A DNA stretch of 5,648 nucleotides from Methanosphaera sp. rholeuAM74 (GCA_003266075.1 MUZZ01000166.1:5212-10859); one strand, 5' to 3'; shown: positions 1 to 5,500, counted from the stretch's first letter. Program-made: numbers and translations. The notes: generated by a model not told the origin, from the sequence alone.

Positions 1-531
1 CTAAGGTACTGTGCATTATCAACATGCTTCAGAAAAGAAGCAGGATCTCATGGAAAAGACACACTAGGAATCTTCAGAGTACATCAGTTTGAAAAGGTAG
101 AACAATTCATCTACTCAACACCAGAAAACTCCGGTAAAGAACATGAAAAGCTCTTAGAAGTAACAGAAAGCATCTACCAGAAACTAGGCTTATCATATAG
201 AATCGTGTCAATAGTATCATCAGCATTAAACGATAACGCATCCATCAAATATGATTTGGAAGCATGGTTCCCCGGTTCTAACACATACCGTGAACTAGTA
301 TCATGTACAAACTGTAAAGATTATCAGGCAAGAAAAATCAAGGCACGTTTCGGAAAAGCTGGTGCAAGTGACTCACAAATGTTGCACACACTAAACAGTA
401 CAGCAATAGCTACCGAAAGAACAATATGTTGCCTGATTGAAAATTACCAACAAGAAAATGGTGACATCAAGATACCAGAAGTATTAATCCCATACATGAA
501 TGGTATAGAAATTATAAAAGCAAAAAAATAA
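1..531 (+). CDS. serS: Seryl-tRNA synthetase, C-terminal part (5' end outside window)
   Basis: This is the 3' end of a class II aminoacyl-tRNA synthetase that charges tRNA-Ser with serine in the cytoplasm. The frame is open from base 1 and gives 176 residues before TAA at 529-531. Class II motif 2 lies at the very start (residues about 8-35: STCFRKEAGSHGKDTLG, then FRVHQFEKVEQF). Next come the active-site segment ALNDNASIKYDLEAWFPGS (residues about 73-91) and RELVSCTNCKDYQARK. Motif 3 follows as LNSTAIATERTICCLIENYQ, with its arginine in ATER. These motifs are those of the canonical SerRS shared by eukaryotes and many archaea, not the atypical methanogen SerRS known from Methanothermobacter and Methanococcus. 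An internal ATG at 205 would remove motif 2, so it is not the start. The N-terminal coiled coil and motif 1 must lie upstream of the window. Identification is firm. Confidence 0.95.
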   Translation, partial: LRYCALSTCFRKEAGSHGKDTLGIFRVHQFEKVEQFIYSTPENSGKEHEKLLEVTESIYQKLGLSYRIVSIVSSALNDNASIKYDLEAWFPGSNTYRELVSCTNCKDYQARKIKARFGKAGASDSQMLHTLNSTAIATERTICCLIENYQQENGDIKIPEVLIPYMNGIEIIKAKK

Positions 532-581
532 CTAGAAAGTTAAATAAATAGAATGATAAATAATAAGATATAAGATACGGA

Positions 582-621
582 TTATTTACAACCATATACA
601 GTAATTCATAACTATATATTA
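582..621 (+). promoter_or_regulatory. Candidate promoter region of the CBS-domain gene
   Basis: The 116-base gap between serS and the CBS gene is almost pure A/T. It contains several TATA-like stretches: TTATTTACA near 582-590, CATATACA at 593-600 and TATATATTA at 613-621. An archaeal TATA box lies about 25 bases before the transcript start. One of the first two would leave room for the ribosome binding site at 635-641, while the third is too close to the start codon. None matches the methanogen consensus well, so the exact box is not decided. No clear terminator for serS is visible here, so read-through from serS is also possible. Confidence 0.25.
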
Positions 622-634
622 AATCACAAATTTC

Positions 635-641
635 GAGGTGA
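635..641 (+). promoter_or_regulatory. Ribosome binding site of the CBS-domain gene
   Basis: GAGGTGA lies 6 bases before the ATG at 648. It is a strong match to the archaeal Shine-Dalgarno sequence and fixes this start. Confidence 0.8.
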
Positions 642-647
642 ACTAAG

Positions 648-1484
648 ATGCAAGTTAGAGAAATCATGACAGAAGAAGTTCAAGCAGGCTCAGTACCTGG
701 AACAGTAAACTCAATATACGAAATCCTAAGGAAAGAAAACTTATCAGGACTTCCAATAGTTAAAAAGCAGACAGGAGAATTAGCTGGAATACTCACAAGA
801 TCAGATTTAATAAAAAATCCCGACGAAGACCAAGTTGCAATGATTATGACGAGAAATCCGATAACTGCAGCTCCCGATGAGGACGTTAACTCCGTAGTTT
901 TAAAGATGATAAACAACAATATAAGAAGGATTCCAATAACAGAAGATAACATGCTTGTAGGTATAGTTACTTCTTCAGATATAATTAACAAGGCACTATG
1001 GAAAATTGATAACAATGAATCTGTAGAAAAGTATATGATACGAACTGTTCCCACAGTATGGGAGAAAACCCCATTACCAGTAGCATACTCTATTTCACAC
1101 TTCTTTGATTTTAAATCAGTAATATCATTAACAGATGAGAGCAAAGCGTCAGGTATACTAACAGAGACGGATTTCATAAATGAAAGCAGAGTTGTTGAAG
1201 AACAAACAGTACATAACAGTTCTGTAAGTACTGAGGGAGATAAATGGACTTGGAATAGTCAGAGTGTAATGTACATACTAAAAAACAAGCTCAAATTTTC
1301 TGATAAGATAGTCAAGGATGTCGCTGGTGAAAAGCTAATATCAGTCACACGTAAAACATCTGTAAAGGAATGTGCAAACATTCTAAAACAAAACAATATT
1401 GAACAAGTACCAGTACTTAACATGTCTGATGAGCCAATAGGATTGGTACGTGCAAGCGACTTAATGCGTGCAATGATACAGTAA
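648..1484 (+). CDS. Four-CBS-domain protein, ligand unknown
   Basis: A soluble 278-residue protein made almost wholly of CBS domains, in two tandem pairs. CBS1 covers residues about 1-55, ending GILTRSDL at 47-54. CBS2 covers about 61-115, ending GIVTSSDI at 105-112. CBS3 covers about 126-178, ending GILTETDF at 169-176. CBS4 covers about 219-277, ending GLVRASDL at 265-272. A polar linker of about 40 residues (181-218), rich in Glu, Ser, Asn and Trp, separates CBS3 from CBS4. No catalytic, DNA-binding or membrane domain is present. CBS pairs commonly bind adenosyl ligands such as AMP, ATP or S-adenosylmethionine, and stand-alone CBS proteins are frequent in methanogens, mostly with unknown partners. 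The Asp of the G-h-h-T/R-x-S/T-D signature, which often contacts ribose, is kept in all four domains, so all may bind ligand. The start is supported by GAGGTGA just upstream. The family call is firm; the function is not known. Confidence 0.93.
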   Translation: MQVREIMTEEVQAGSVPGTVNSIYEILRKENLSGLPIVKKQTGELAGILTRSDLIKNPDEDQVAMIMTRNPITAAPDEDVNSVVLKMINNNIRRIPITEDNMLVGIVTSSDIINKALWKIDNNESVEKYMIRTVPTVWEKTPLPVAYSISHFFDFKSVISLTDESKASGILTETDFINESRVVEEQTVHNSSVSTEGDKWTWNSQSVMYILKNKLKFSDKIVKDVAGEKLISVTRKTSVKECANILKQNNIEQVPVLNMSDEPIGLVRASDLMRAMIQ

Positions 1485-1490
1485 AATTGT

Positions 1491-1530
1491 GGGATAATTC
1501 CCCTATTCTACTTAAATTCTTCTTTTAATT
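1491..1530 (+). terminator. Candidate terminator after the CBS-domain gene
   Basis: Seven bases after the stop codon, GGGA (1491-1494) can pair with TCCC (1499-1502) around a TAAT loop. A pyrimidine-rich stretch, TTCTTCTTTTAATT, follows at about 1517-1530. Archaeal termination mainly depends on T-rich tracts, so the T-rich part is the more relevant signal and the hairpin is short. The position between two convergent transcription units fits a terminator. Confidence 0.35.
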
Positions 1531-1798
1531 AATGGGGAGTATCCTTGTTAAATTTCTTATTGAATTCTTCATGTTTATCTAATTGATACTTTTCCGTTAC
1601 TAATTTATACTAACATTATCAAAGGTTATTTCATCATCATTTAACTCTACATCTACATCAAGCTTATTTTTAATACTTTCACATGTACTTCCTGTTTAAT
1701 GGGTATTTAAGTGTGTATGGGTTGTATTCATCATCACTAGTATATTCTGGGCTTGTTTTTCTGTATCCACTAAGATTATCTGAGTTTGTCAACTTCAT
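1529..1798 (-). pseudogene. Possible decayed small gene, three coding-like pieces in three frames
   Basis: Read leftward from just past the tfuA stop, three coding-like stretches follow one another, each in a different frame. Piece A runs 1798-1679 and is 39 codons from ATG to TGA (starts MKLTNSDNLSGYRKT, ends YPLNRKYM). Piece B runs 1683-1600 (starts CESIKNKLDVDVELN, ends DNVSIN). Piece C runs 1609-1529 (starts YKLVTEKYQLDKHEE, ends KKFNKDTPH). Junctions A/B and B/C are nearly back to back, so two small indels would restore about 90 residues of a hydrophilic, charged protein. The ATG has no Shine-Dalgarno sequence and is in frame with tfuA, two codons after its TGA stop. I do not recognise the product. 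In DNA this AT-rich, open runs of about 26 codons are not rare, so chance is a real alternative. A decayed C-terminal extension of tfuA is another. Confidence 0.35.
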
Positions 1799-1804
1799 TG
1801 TTAA

Positions 1805-2455
1805 TCATAGTATTTCTTCTTTAATCTTTTTTATTTCTATGATTACCTTTTTTGCATCCTCATATTTTATGTCGAAGTCCTTGTCTTTGATGTATTCTAG
1901 TAGTTGTTTCTGTTTTTCTGCATCTAGGCTTGACTTTTTAACTGTGTATTCAAAGCTTCTTTTGGGGTAGTATGTATTCTTTGATATTTCAAGTAAGTCA
2001 TCCTTCTCCTGGTCACTTATGATGCCGTCATCTCTTGCCATCTGGAAGTTGTATTTCATGTTTATCCATGATTCAGACATTTGTTGGTAGGTTTCTGGGT
2101 TAAAACTCACTGCAACATCATCATCTGAGTCTATGGCACCGTTTTTGTAGTCATTGAATATTGTGCCGACACCCCTCATTCCATATGGGTATAGTTCACA
2201 TGCACGTAGGGCTCCCATGCTGGCTCCTCCCACCACTATAATGTCATTGTCTAGTGCTTGAAGTATCTCCTTGTGTGCAACTGCCGGGCTTTGATGGAAT
2301 ACTCCATCGATTATTCCTATTATTTCAACGTCATCCCTTTGTTGTAGTAATTTAGTTAAGTCTCCCCTTTTTATTGGTGGCTTGTATTCAGCTTTGAGGA
2401 TGTTTTCTGCTTCTTCGAATGATATGGATAGTCCTGTGTAGATTACAGTGTTCAT
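1805..2455 (-). CDS. tfuA: TfuA-like protein, probable McrA glycine thioamidation factor
   Basis: A 216-residue soluble protein of the TfuA-like family. The N-terminus, VIYTGLSISFEEA, matches the usual family opening. The core has IGIIDGVFHQSPAVAHKEI at about 46-64 and the signature GGASMGALRACEL at 76-88, followed by YGMRGVGTIF. The C-terminal third is charged and helical, ending in a Lys/Glu/Ile-rich stretch. In methanogens, TfuA works with a YcaO enzyme to convert a glycine of the methyl-coenzyme M reductase alpha subunit to thioglycine. No ycaO gene is in this window. An earlier in-frame ATG at 2482 would add nine residues, overlap the HD gene and lack a ribosome binding site. The start at 2455 is preferred because it fits the family N-terminus and has GGGGAG upstream. 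It begins 4 bases after the HD stop, so the two genes are surely co-transcribed. Family call strong; the McrA role is by family knowledge. Confidence 0.88.
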   Translation of the reverse strand: MNTVIYTGLSISFEEAENILKAEYKPPIKRGDLTKLLQQRDDVEIIGIIDGVFHQSPAVAHKEILQALDNDIIVVGGASMGALRACELYPYGMRGVGTIFNDYKNGAIDSDDDVAVSFNPETYQQMSESWINMKYNFQMARDDGIISDQEKDDLLEISKNTYYPKRSFEYTVKKSSLDAEKQKQLLEYIKDKDFDIKYEDAKKVIIEIKKIKEEIL

Positions 2456-2459
2456 GGTA

Positions 2460-2945
2460 TCATATACTCCCCAGCAGTTCATGGTGAAGTTTTATCAGTC
2501 GTTCTATTGATTCTTCTTTCATGTTCTTGTCCTGCCATTTCTTTATTACAAAGTCCAGATTTACCTTCATTGTTCCGTGTACGAGGTTGTCTGCGTGTGC
2601 GACAATCTTTTCTTCAAGCGTTTCTGGGATGTAGTTTCTCTCTGGTAAGCCCAGTTCTCTAGCATCTTCTGCCGTTATTCCTGCTCCGATGTGTCTTTCA
2701 GTTATTTTACATATTCTTTCGTCAACATCTATCTTTCTAAGCAGGTCTGCTCCGAGGTATGCATGTTCTATTCCATTGGTTATGCTTCGACCTACATCAT
2801 GAAGTTTTGCTCCGTATTCAACTAATTCTAGGTCAACATCATCGTATAGGCAGGTTATATCCTTAGTTCTTTCATAAACAGTTTTTGAGTGTTCGATTAT
2901 ATAATCTGAACAACTGAGTTCTTCATAAATTTTATTAATATTCAT
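2460..2945 (-). CDS. HD-domain metal-dependent phosphohydrolase, archaeal type
   Basis: A 161-residue single-domain HD-superfamily protein, the size of the small uncharacterised archaeal HD family. Expected metal ligands are all present: H19 (IIEHS), the H49-D50 doublet (GAKLHDVGRS), H61 (GIEHAYLG), H85 (ERHIGAG) and D119 in VAHADNL. This pattern predicts a divalent-metal phosphohydrolase acting on a nucleotide or similar phosphoester; the substrate is unknown. There is no signal peptide or membrane segment. The ATG at 2945 is preceded by AGGAG with a 9-base spacer, and a TATA-like box lies further upstream. The stop is 4 bases before tfuA, and the ribosome binding site of tfuA overlaps the end of this gene, which suggests translational coupling. 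The tight pairing suggests, but does not show, a link to thioamidation or to McrA cofactor chemistry. Confidence 0.88.
   Translation of the reverse strand: MNINKIYEELSCSDYIIEHSKTVYERTKDITCLYDDVDLELVEYGAKLHDVGRSITNGIEHAYLGADLLRKIDVDERICKITERHIGAGITAEDARELGLPERNYIPETLEEKIVAHADNLVHGTMKVNLDFVIKKWQDKNMKEESIERLIKLHHELLGSI
2467..2472 (-). promoter_or_regulatory. Ribosome binding site of tfuA
   Basis: GGGGAG on the minus strand lies 11 bases before the tfuA ATG at 2455, inside the last codons of the HD gene. The spacing is slightly long. It supports the start at 2455 over the upstream ATG at 2482, which sits before this site. Confidence 0.55.
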
Positions 2946-2954
2946 TGGAAGCTA

Positions 2955-2959
2955 CTCCT
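2955..2959 (-). promoter_or_regulatory. Ribosome binding site of the HD-domain gene
   Basis: AGGAG on the minus strand, 9 bases before the ATG at 2945, confirms the start. Confidence 0.7.
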
Positions 2960-2982
2960 ATTGAATTATATTCTATTTAATG

Positions 2983-2991
2983 TATTTATAA
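2983..2991 (-). promoter_or_regulatory. TATA box of the HD-tfuA operon
   Basis: TTATAAATA on the minus strand is a good archaeal TATA box. A transcript starting about 25 bases downstream, near 2962, would carry the AGGAG at its very 5' end and have a leader of about 17 bases. The box lies in the 83-base gap after tfe, which suggests HD and tfuA have their own promoter. No clear purine-rich BRE is seen directly upstream. Confidence 0.5.
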
Positions 2992-2992
2992 G

Positions 2993-3016
2993 AAAAAAAT
3001 AGTTTGATTGGGGGGG
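2993..3016 (-). terminator. Candidate T-tract terminator after tfe, next to a C7/G7 run
   Basis: On the minus strand, a run of seven C (3016-3010) comes 12 bases after the tfe stop, and a run of seven T (2999-2993) follows it. The T7 tract is the kind of sequence at which archaeal RNA polymerase stops, and it lies directly before the TATA box of the next operon. No stable hairpin is visible. The C7 run is unusual in DNA this AT-rich. Confidence 0.4.
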
Positions 3017-3028
3017 AGCATAAATCGT

Positions 3029-3571
3029 TTAGTCATCGTTTATAATGTATGTTGATTCAACATTTTTTAGGTTGTCAATTATTGAAGCGTTGTCCTTGAA
3101 GTCCAGTTTTTCATCACATCTTGGACATATGAACTGGAAGTCTGTGGCCTCATCAAATGGGTATCTGCATCCGTTAGGGCATACAAAGAACATATTATTC
3201 TCTTCAAATTCTAATGAATCCTGTATTTCCTGGTTATGTTTATTGTATTCTTCCTCTATTAGATGTGCTGCCTTTCTACAATCATATTTCCAGTAATAAG
3301 TGAACCATTGTGTTTCTGGGTCTTTTTTTCTTGTGTATGTGGCTACACCTGCATCGAATAGTTTGTATAATATTTTTCTGACAAAGTTTAATTTTATGCC
3401 TGTGACCTCTGCTATTTGTTCGTCAGTTACTTCTGCTGTGAATAGGCAGTCTAATATTTTTTCACTATTATCAGCGTCGTGTGTAAGATTATGTGCTAAT
3501 TTTTTTACATTATGTTCATTTAAGAATTTGGAATCATAATCAAAGTTGTATACAATTTTTTTTCTAGCCAT
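3029..3571 (-). CDS. tfe: Archaeal transcription initiation factor TFE (alpha subunit)
   Basis: A 180-residue protein with the two-part plan of archaeal TFE, the homologue of the eukaryotic TFIIE alpha N-terminal half. Residues about 22-105 form the extended winged helix (VTDEQIAEVTGIKLNFVRKI, then LYKLFDAGVATYTRKKD and WFTYYWKYD). A charged helical linker at about 105-125 leads to a zinc ribbon with Cys131, Cys135, Cys149 and Cys152. A short acidic tail ends the protein. TFE binds RNA polymerase and the TBP-TFB-promoter complex, helps open the DNA and stabilises the open complex. The length is normal for the family, and all four zinc ligands are kept. The ATG at 3571 has only a modest ribosome binding site (GTGAG, 9 bases upstream). 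My recollection is that tfe and comA also lie close together in Methanothermobacter; this was not checked. Identification is firm. Confidence 0.95.
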   Translation of the reverse strand: MARKKIVYNFDYDSKFLNEHNVKKLAHNLTHDADNSEKILDCLFTAEVTDEQIAEVTGIKLNFVRKILYKLFDAGVATYTRKKDPETQWFTYYWKYDCRKAAHLIEEEYNKHNQEIQDSLEFEENNMFFVCPNGCRYPFDEATDFQFICPRCDEKLDFKDNASIIDNLKNVESTYIINDD

Positions 3572-3580
3572 ATATATTAT

Positions 3581-3585
3581 CTCAC
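3581..3585 (-). promoter_or_regulatory. Weak ribosome binding site of tfe
   Basis: GTGAG on the minus strand lies 9 bases before the ATG at 3571. It is a partial Shine-Dalgarno match in otherwise A/T-only sequence. Confidence 0.45.
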
Positions 3586-3593
3586 TATAATTA

Positions 3594-3609
3594 ATTTAAT
3601 CAATTAAAT
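3594..3609. repeat. Perfect 7-2-7 inverted repeat upstream of tfe
   Basis: ATTTAAT-CA-ATTAAAT is a perfect palindrome with two central bases, 23 bases before the tfe start codon. It covers the zone where a core promoter with a short leader would sit, so it could be an operator. It consists almost only of A and T, so chance occurrence is quite possible. The rest of the 218-base gap (3572-3789) shows no gene, RNA or unmistakable TATA box. Confidence 0.3.
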
Positions 3610-3747
3610 CTATTAACTTAGTTGAGTAATAAGTAATAGACACATCCAAACTATGTAATTGTCATATGAAGTAGTAGTTGTACAAGTATTTAAAAAATAA
3701 TTTCCATAAACAATTTATTTTTATTTTCTATTCCATACTTAGGACAT

Positions 3748-3764
3748 TAGAATCATCAATTCTA
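3748..3764 (-). terminator. Small hairpin downstream of the CofE-like gene
   Basis: TAGAAT and ATTCTA form a perfect 6-base stem around a 5-base loop, 26 bases after the stop of the CofE-like gene. No T-run follows directly; the nearest is T6 on the minus strand at 3697-3692. It may act as an mRNA 3'-end structure or be chance. Termination could instead occur at the T6 tract. Confidence 0.25.
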
Positions 3765-3789
3765 TTAATATTAATATATCTGTATGTCT

Positions 3790-4635
3790 TTAATGGTATA
3801 AATAATTTTTTCTGATTATGATTGCTGGTACGTGTTTGACATTCTTTAGCATATTCCCCGTTATTTGGGATGATTCTGTCTTAAATTCGTCTTCCATATC
3901 ATACACTGTTTCAAAGAATTTTTCACTATTTTTAGTTTGTTCTTCTTCGGCTATTCTCGCCAGTTCTATGATTTCTTCGCAGGGTAGTTCAAGCGTTGTT
4001 GCAAGTATGCTTGGTCCTAGCTTTTTTGATATTGCTTGGAGTATGTACCCAAATACTCCTGTATTGTTCCTGATTCCTGTTATGGATTTTGGCAATGTCG
4101 TAAATAGGGTGTTATGTAGTTTGTATGTTGCATCACTATCTATTATAGTTATATCTACCTTTTTATCGTATTCATTTTCAAGTCGATTTTTTATAGTTTT
4201 AGCTGTTTGTTCGGGATTTTCTGGTAGGAGTGATACGTAATGTTCTGGTACGTTGCTTAAATCTACACCAGCCTCTGAGGTTGGTTGTAGTGCGTGTTTT
4301 AATCCGTAATGTTCTAGTATGAATTGTTTATGATTTCTTGCCTCTTTCGGTAGTCTGCGTAGGTTTTGTATGGTTCTTTTTTTGTATCCCAGTAGTGGGC
4401 AGAGAATGTATCCCCATAGGTATCTGCACCATAATTCCGTGATGAGTGTTGCTATGATTCCTGCATGGTATGTGCTTTCATCTACTAGGTTTGATTCTAT
4501 TGTTGATATGGGAGTTTCACTTATGAATACATAGTCATCGTCCATGGATTTGTCTGCTACTTCTTTGATTAGCTCATCATAGCCACTTCCAGCATCCAGG
4601 TATTGGGTTATTATGGGGATTGTTTCATATCGCAT
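3790..4635 (-). CDS. CofE-like protein (coenzyme F420-0:L-glutamate ligase family), divergent
   Basis: A 281-residue protein that resembles the CofE superfamily, whose founding member joins L-glutamate to F420-0 using GTP and divalent metal. Family-like parts are the opening YETIPIIT, DDDYVFISETPIST at 32-45, SEAGVDLSNVP at 120-130, and VSLLPENPEQTAKTIKNRLE at 134-153. Then comes ITIIDSDATYK at 162-172, the place where CofE proteins carry a serine-aspartate core motif followed by Gly-Arg-Pro. That Gly-Arg-Pro part is not recognisable here. Insertion-like residues 55-115 hold a Trp/Tyr-rich segment (TELWCRYLWGYILCPLLGY) and the basic KKRTIQNLRRLPKEARNHK. This layout matches a CofE-related archaeal branch often labelled F420 ligase, whose true reaction I cannot state. 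The start fits the family N-terminus and a stop lies just upstream in frame, but there is no clear ribosome binding site. It lies 38 bases after comA. Superfamily likely; reaction unproven. Confidence 0.75.
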   Translation of the reverse strand: MRYETIPIITQYLDAGSGYDELIKEVADKSMDDDYVFISETPISTIESNLVDESTYHAGIIATLITELWCRYLWGYILCPLLGYKKRTIQNLRRLPKEARNHKQFILEHYGLKHALQPTSEAGVDLSNVPEHYVSLLPENPEQTAKTIKNRLENEYDKKVDITIIDSDATYKLHNTLFTTLPKSITGIRNNTGVFGYILQAISKKLGPSILATTLELPCEEIIELARIAEEEQTKNSEKFFETVYDMEDEFKTESSQITGNMLKNVKHVPAIIIRKNYLYH

Positions 4636-4644
4636 AAAATCATC

Positions 4645-4652
4645 AAAAAAAA
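4645..4652 (-). terminator. T8 tract between comA and the CofE-like gene
   Basis: Eight T on the minus strand, 21 bases after the comA stop and 9 bases before the ATG of the CofE-like gene. T-tracts of this length can stop archaeal RNA polymerase, so part of the comA transcripts may end here. The tract also occupies the place where the ribosome binding site of the next gene would be. Confidence 0.4.
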
Positions 4653-4673
4653 GAGTTTAAGGTGGAAAGTTAC

Positions 4674-5435
4674 TCATAATTTTCCCAGTGTGTCTCCTCT
4701 AAGTCCTCTTCTGAGGGTTTCAAGTGAAATTATCTCATTGGAGTTTATGTTTCCTAGGTTGACGTCGTTTCCCAGTGTTAATATTAGTTCCACTTGCTGA
4801 CTTTTCTGTGGTGCTTCCCACATTATCTTCTTGTTATCCGTGTTTTCGTGTATGTATTGGAGTTGGTCTTCTTTGACGTTACCTTTCTCGTCGTATATTC
4901 CTATGTTCTTTCCACTTTCACGTCCTTCGATTATCACTAAATCTGATCCACTTTCAATGTCCTTGTTAATCAGTTCGACACGTGTTTTGTCGGAGTACTC
5001 CTTGTCTAGTTCCGGGCTTTTCTTACCTATCTCACTTAGCGTGAATAACCCTGCGTCTTTTGCCTTTTCTATCATGTCATGTCTTGTATCCTCTGGTATC
5101 TGTGTTGATCCATCTGATATTTCCACAGCATTAAATCCGAGATTGTCTAGTTCTTCGAAGAATTCATCTATTTTTCCCTTCTTGTTTGCTAGTTCAAACA
5201 ATGTTCCACCAGTATATGTCTTAATGTCATATGACTGGTATAATTCATTTTTATCCTTTATGAGCTCTTTGTCGTAGAGTATTGATGTACCCCACCCATA
5301 CTTTATTAGGTTGAAGTATTCTCCTGTGAGTTTAAGGGAATCCTCTACATTTTTATAGCCTAATCCTTTGTCAAGAACCATGGTGTTTGTTTTTACTTCA
5401 TTAATGTCATCTAGAAATTCGAATGCTTTCATCAT
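4674..5435 (-). CDS. comA: Phosphosulfolactate synthase, first step of coenzyme M synthesis
   Basis: A 253-residue TIM-barrel enzyme that adds sulfite to phosphoenolpyruvate to give (R)-phosphosulfolactate, a magnesium-dependent reaction that begins coenzyme M synthesis in many methanogens. Family motifs are seen in order: VLDKGLG at 20-26, IKYGWGTS at 44-51, TYTGGTLFELA at 73-83, VEISDGS at 104-110, LSEIGKK at 133-139 and VIIEGRESGKNIGIYD at 167-182. IMWEAPQKSQQ at 204-214, NLGNI at 226-230 and ETLRRGLRGDTL at 239-250 complete the set. Length is normal and no segment is missing. Two adjacent ATGs, at 5435 and 5432, are possible starts; GGGGG upstream stands 5 bases from the first and 8 from the second, so the second is equally likely. 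It is probably the first gene of its unit, with the CofE-like gene following. Identification is firm. Confidence 0.95.
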   Translation of the reverse strand: MMKAFEFLDDINEVKTNTMVLDKGLGYKNVEDSLKLTGEYFNLIKYGWGTSILYDKELIKDKNELYQSYDIKTYTGGTLFELANKKGKIDEFFEELDNLGFNAVEISDGSTQIPEDTRHDMIEKAKDAGLFTLSEIGKKSPELDKEYSDKTRVELINKDIESGSDLVIIEGRESGKNIGIYDEKGNVKEDQLQYIHENTDNKKIMWEAPQKSQQVELILTLGNDVNLGNINSNEIISLETLRRGLRGDTLGKL

Positions 5436-5440
5436 TTCAT

Positions 5441-5446
5441 CCCCCT
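5441..5446 (-). promoter_or_regulatory. Ribosome binding site of comA
   Basis: AGGGGG on the minus strand lies 5 bases before ATG 5435 and 8 bases before ATG 5432. The spacing slightly favours the second ATG. Confidence 0.6.
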
Positions 5447-5490
5447 TACATTTATTGGATATGTGTTATGTTTTTTAATTATGTCACCCT

Positions 5491-5500
5491 TAATATATTA
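5491..5500 (-). promoter_or_regulatory. Candidate TATA box of comA
   Basis: TAATATATTA on the minus strand would place the transcript start near 5470 and give a leader of about 35 bases holding the ribosome binding site. A second possible box, TATAAAAA at 5557-5550 on the same strand, would give a leader of about 95 bases. The first is preferred for its spacing. Confidence 0.4.

Noticed and set aside
532..647. Possible small RNA or tRNA in the serS-CBS gap
   Set aside because: The gap is almost pure A/T, with no stem set, TPsiC-like sequence or other RNA signature.
680..1177. Long minus-strand open frame opposite the CBS gene
   Set aside because: The plus strand has clear CBS motifs and a strong ribosome binding site; the opposite frame shows no recognisable domain and is a shadow.
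1805..1807. TGA at the tfuA end read as selenocysteine, or read through
   Set aside because: The TfuA domain is complete before it, no selenocysteine insertion structure is visible, and selenoproteins are not expected in this order.
1683..1970. Plus-strand open frame with hydrophobic, membrane-like sequence
   Set aside because: It lies opposite the tfuA 3' end; antisense reading of charged AT-rich codons often looks hydrophobic. There is no ribosome binding site.
2456..2482. Nine-residue N-terminal extension of tfuA from an upstream ATG
   Set aside because: It overlaps the HD gene, has no ribosome binding site, and adds residues that do not fit the family N-terminus.
3818..4240. Plus-strand open frame of 140 codons inside the CofE-like gene
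   Set aside because: It is Ser/Phe-rich and without motifs, the usual shadow of a minus-strand gene in this composition.
4831..5277. Plus-strand open frame of 148 codons opposite comA
   Set aside because: comA motifs are complete on the minus strand; this frame is its antisense shadow.
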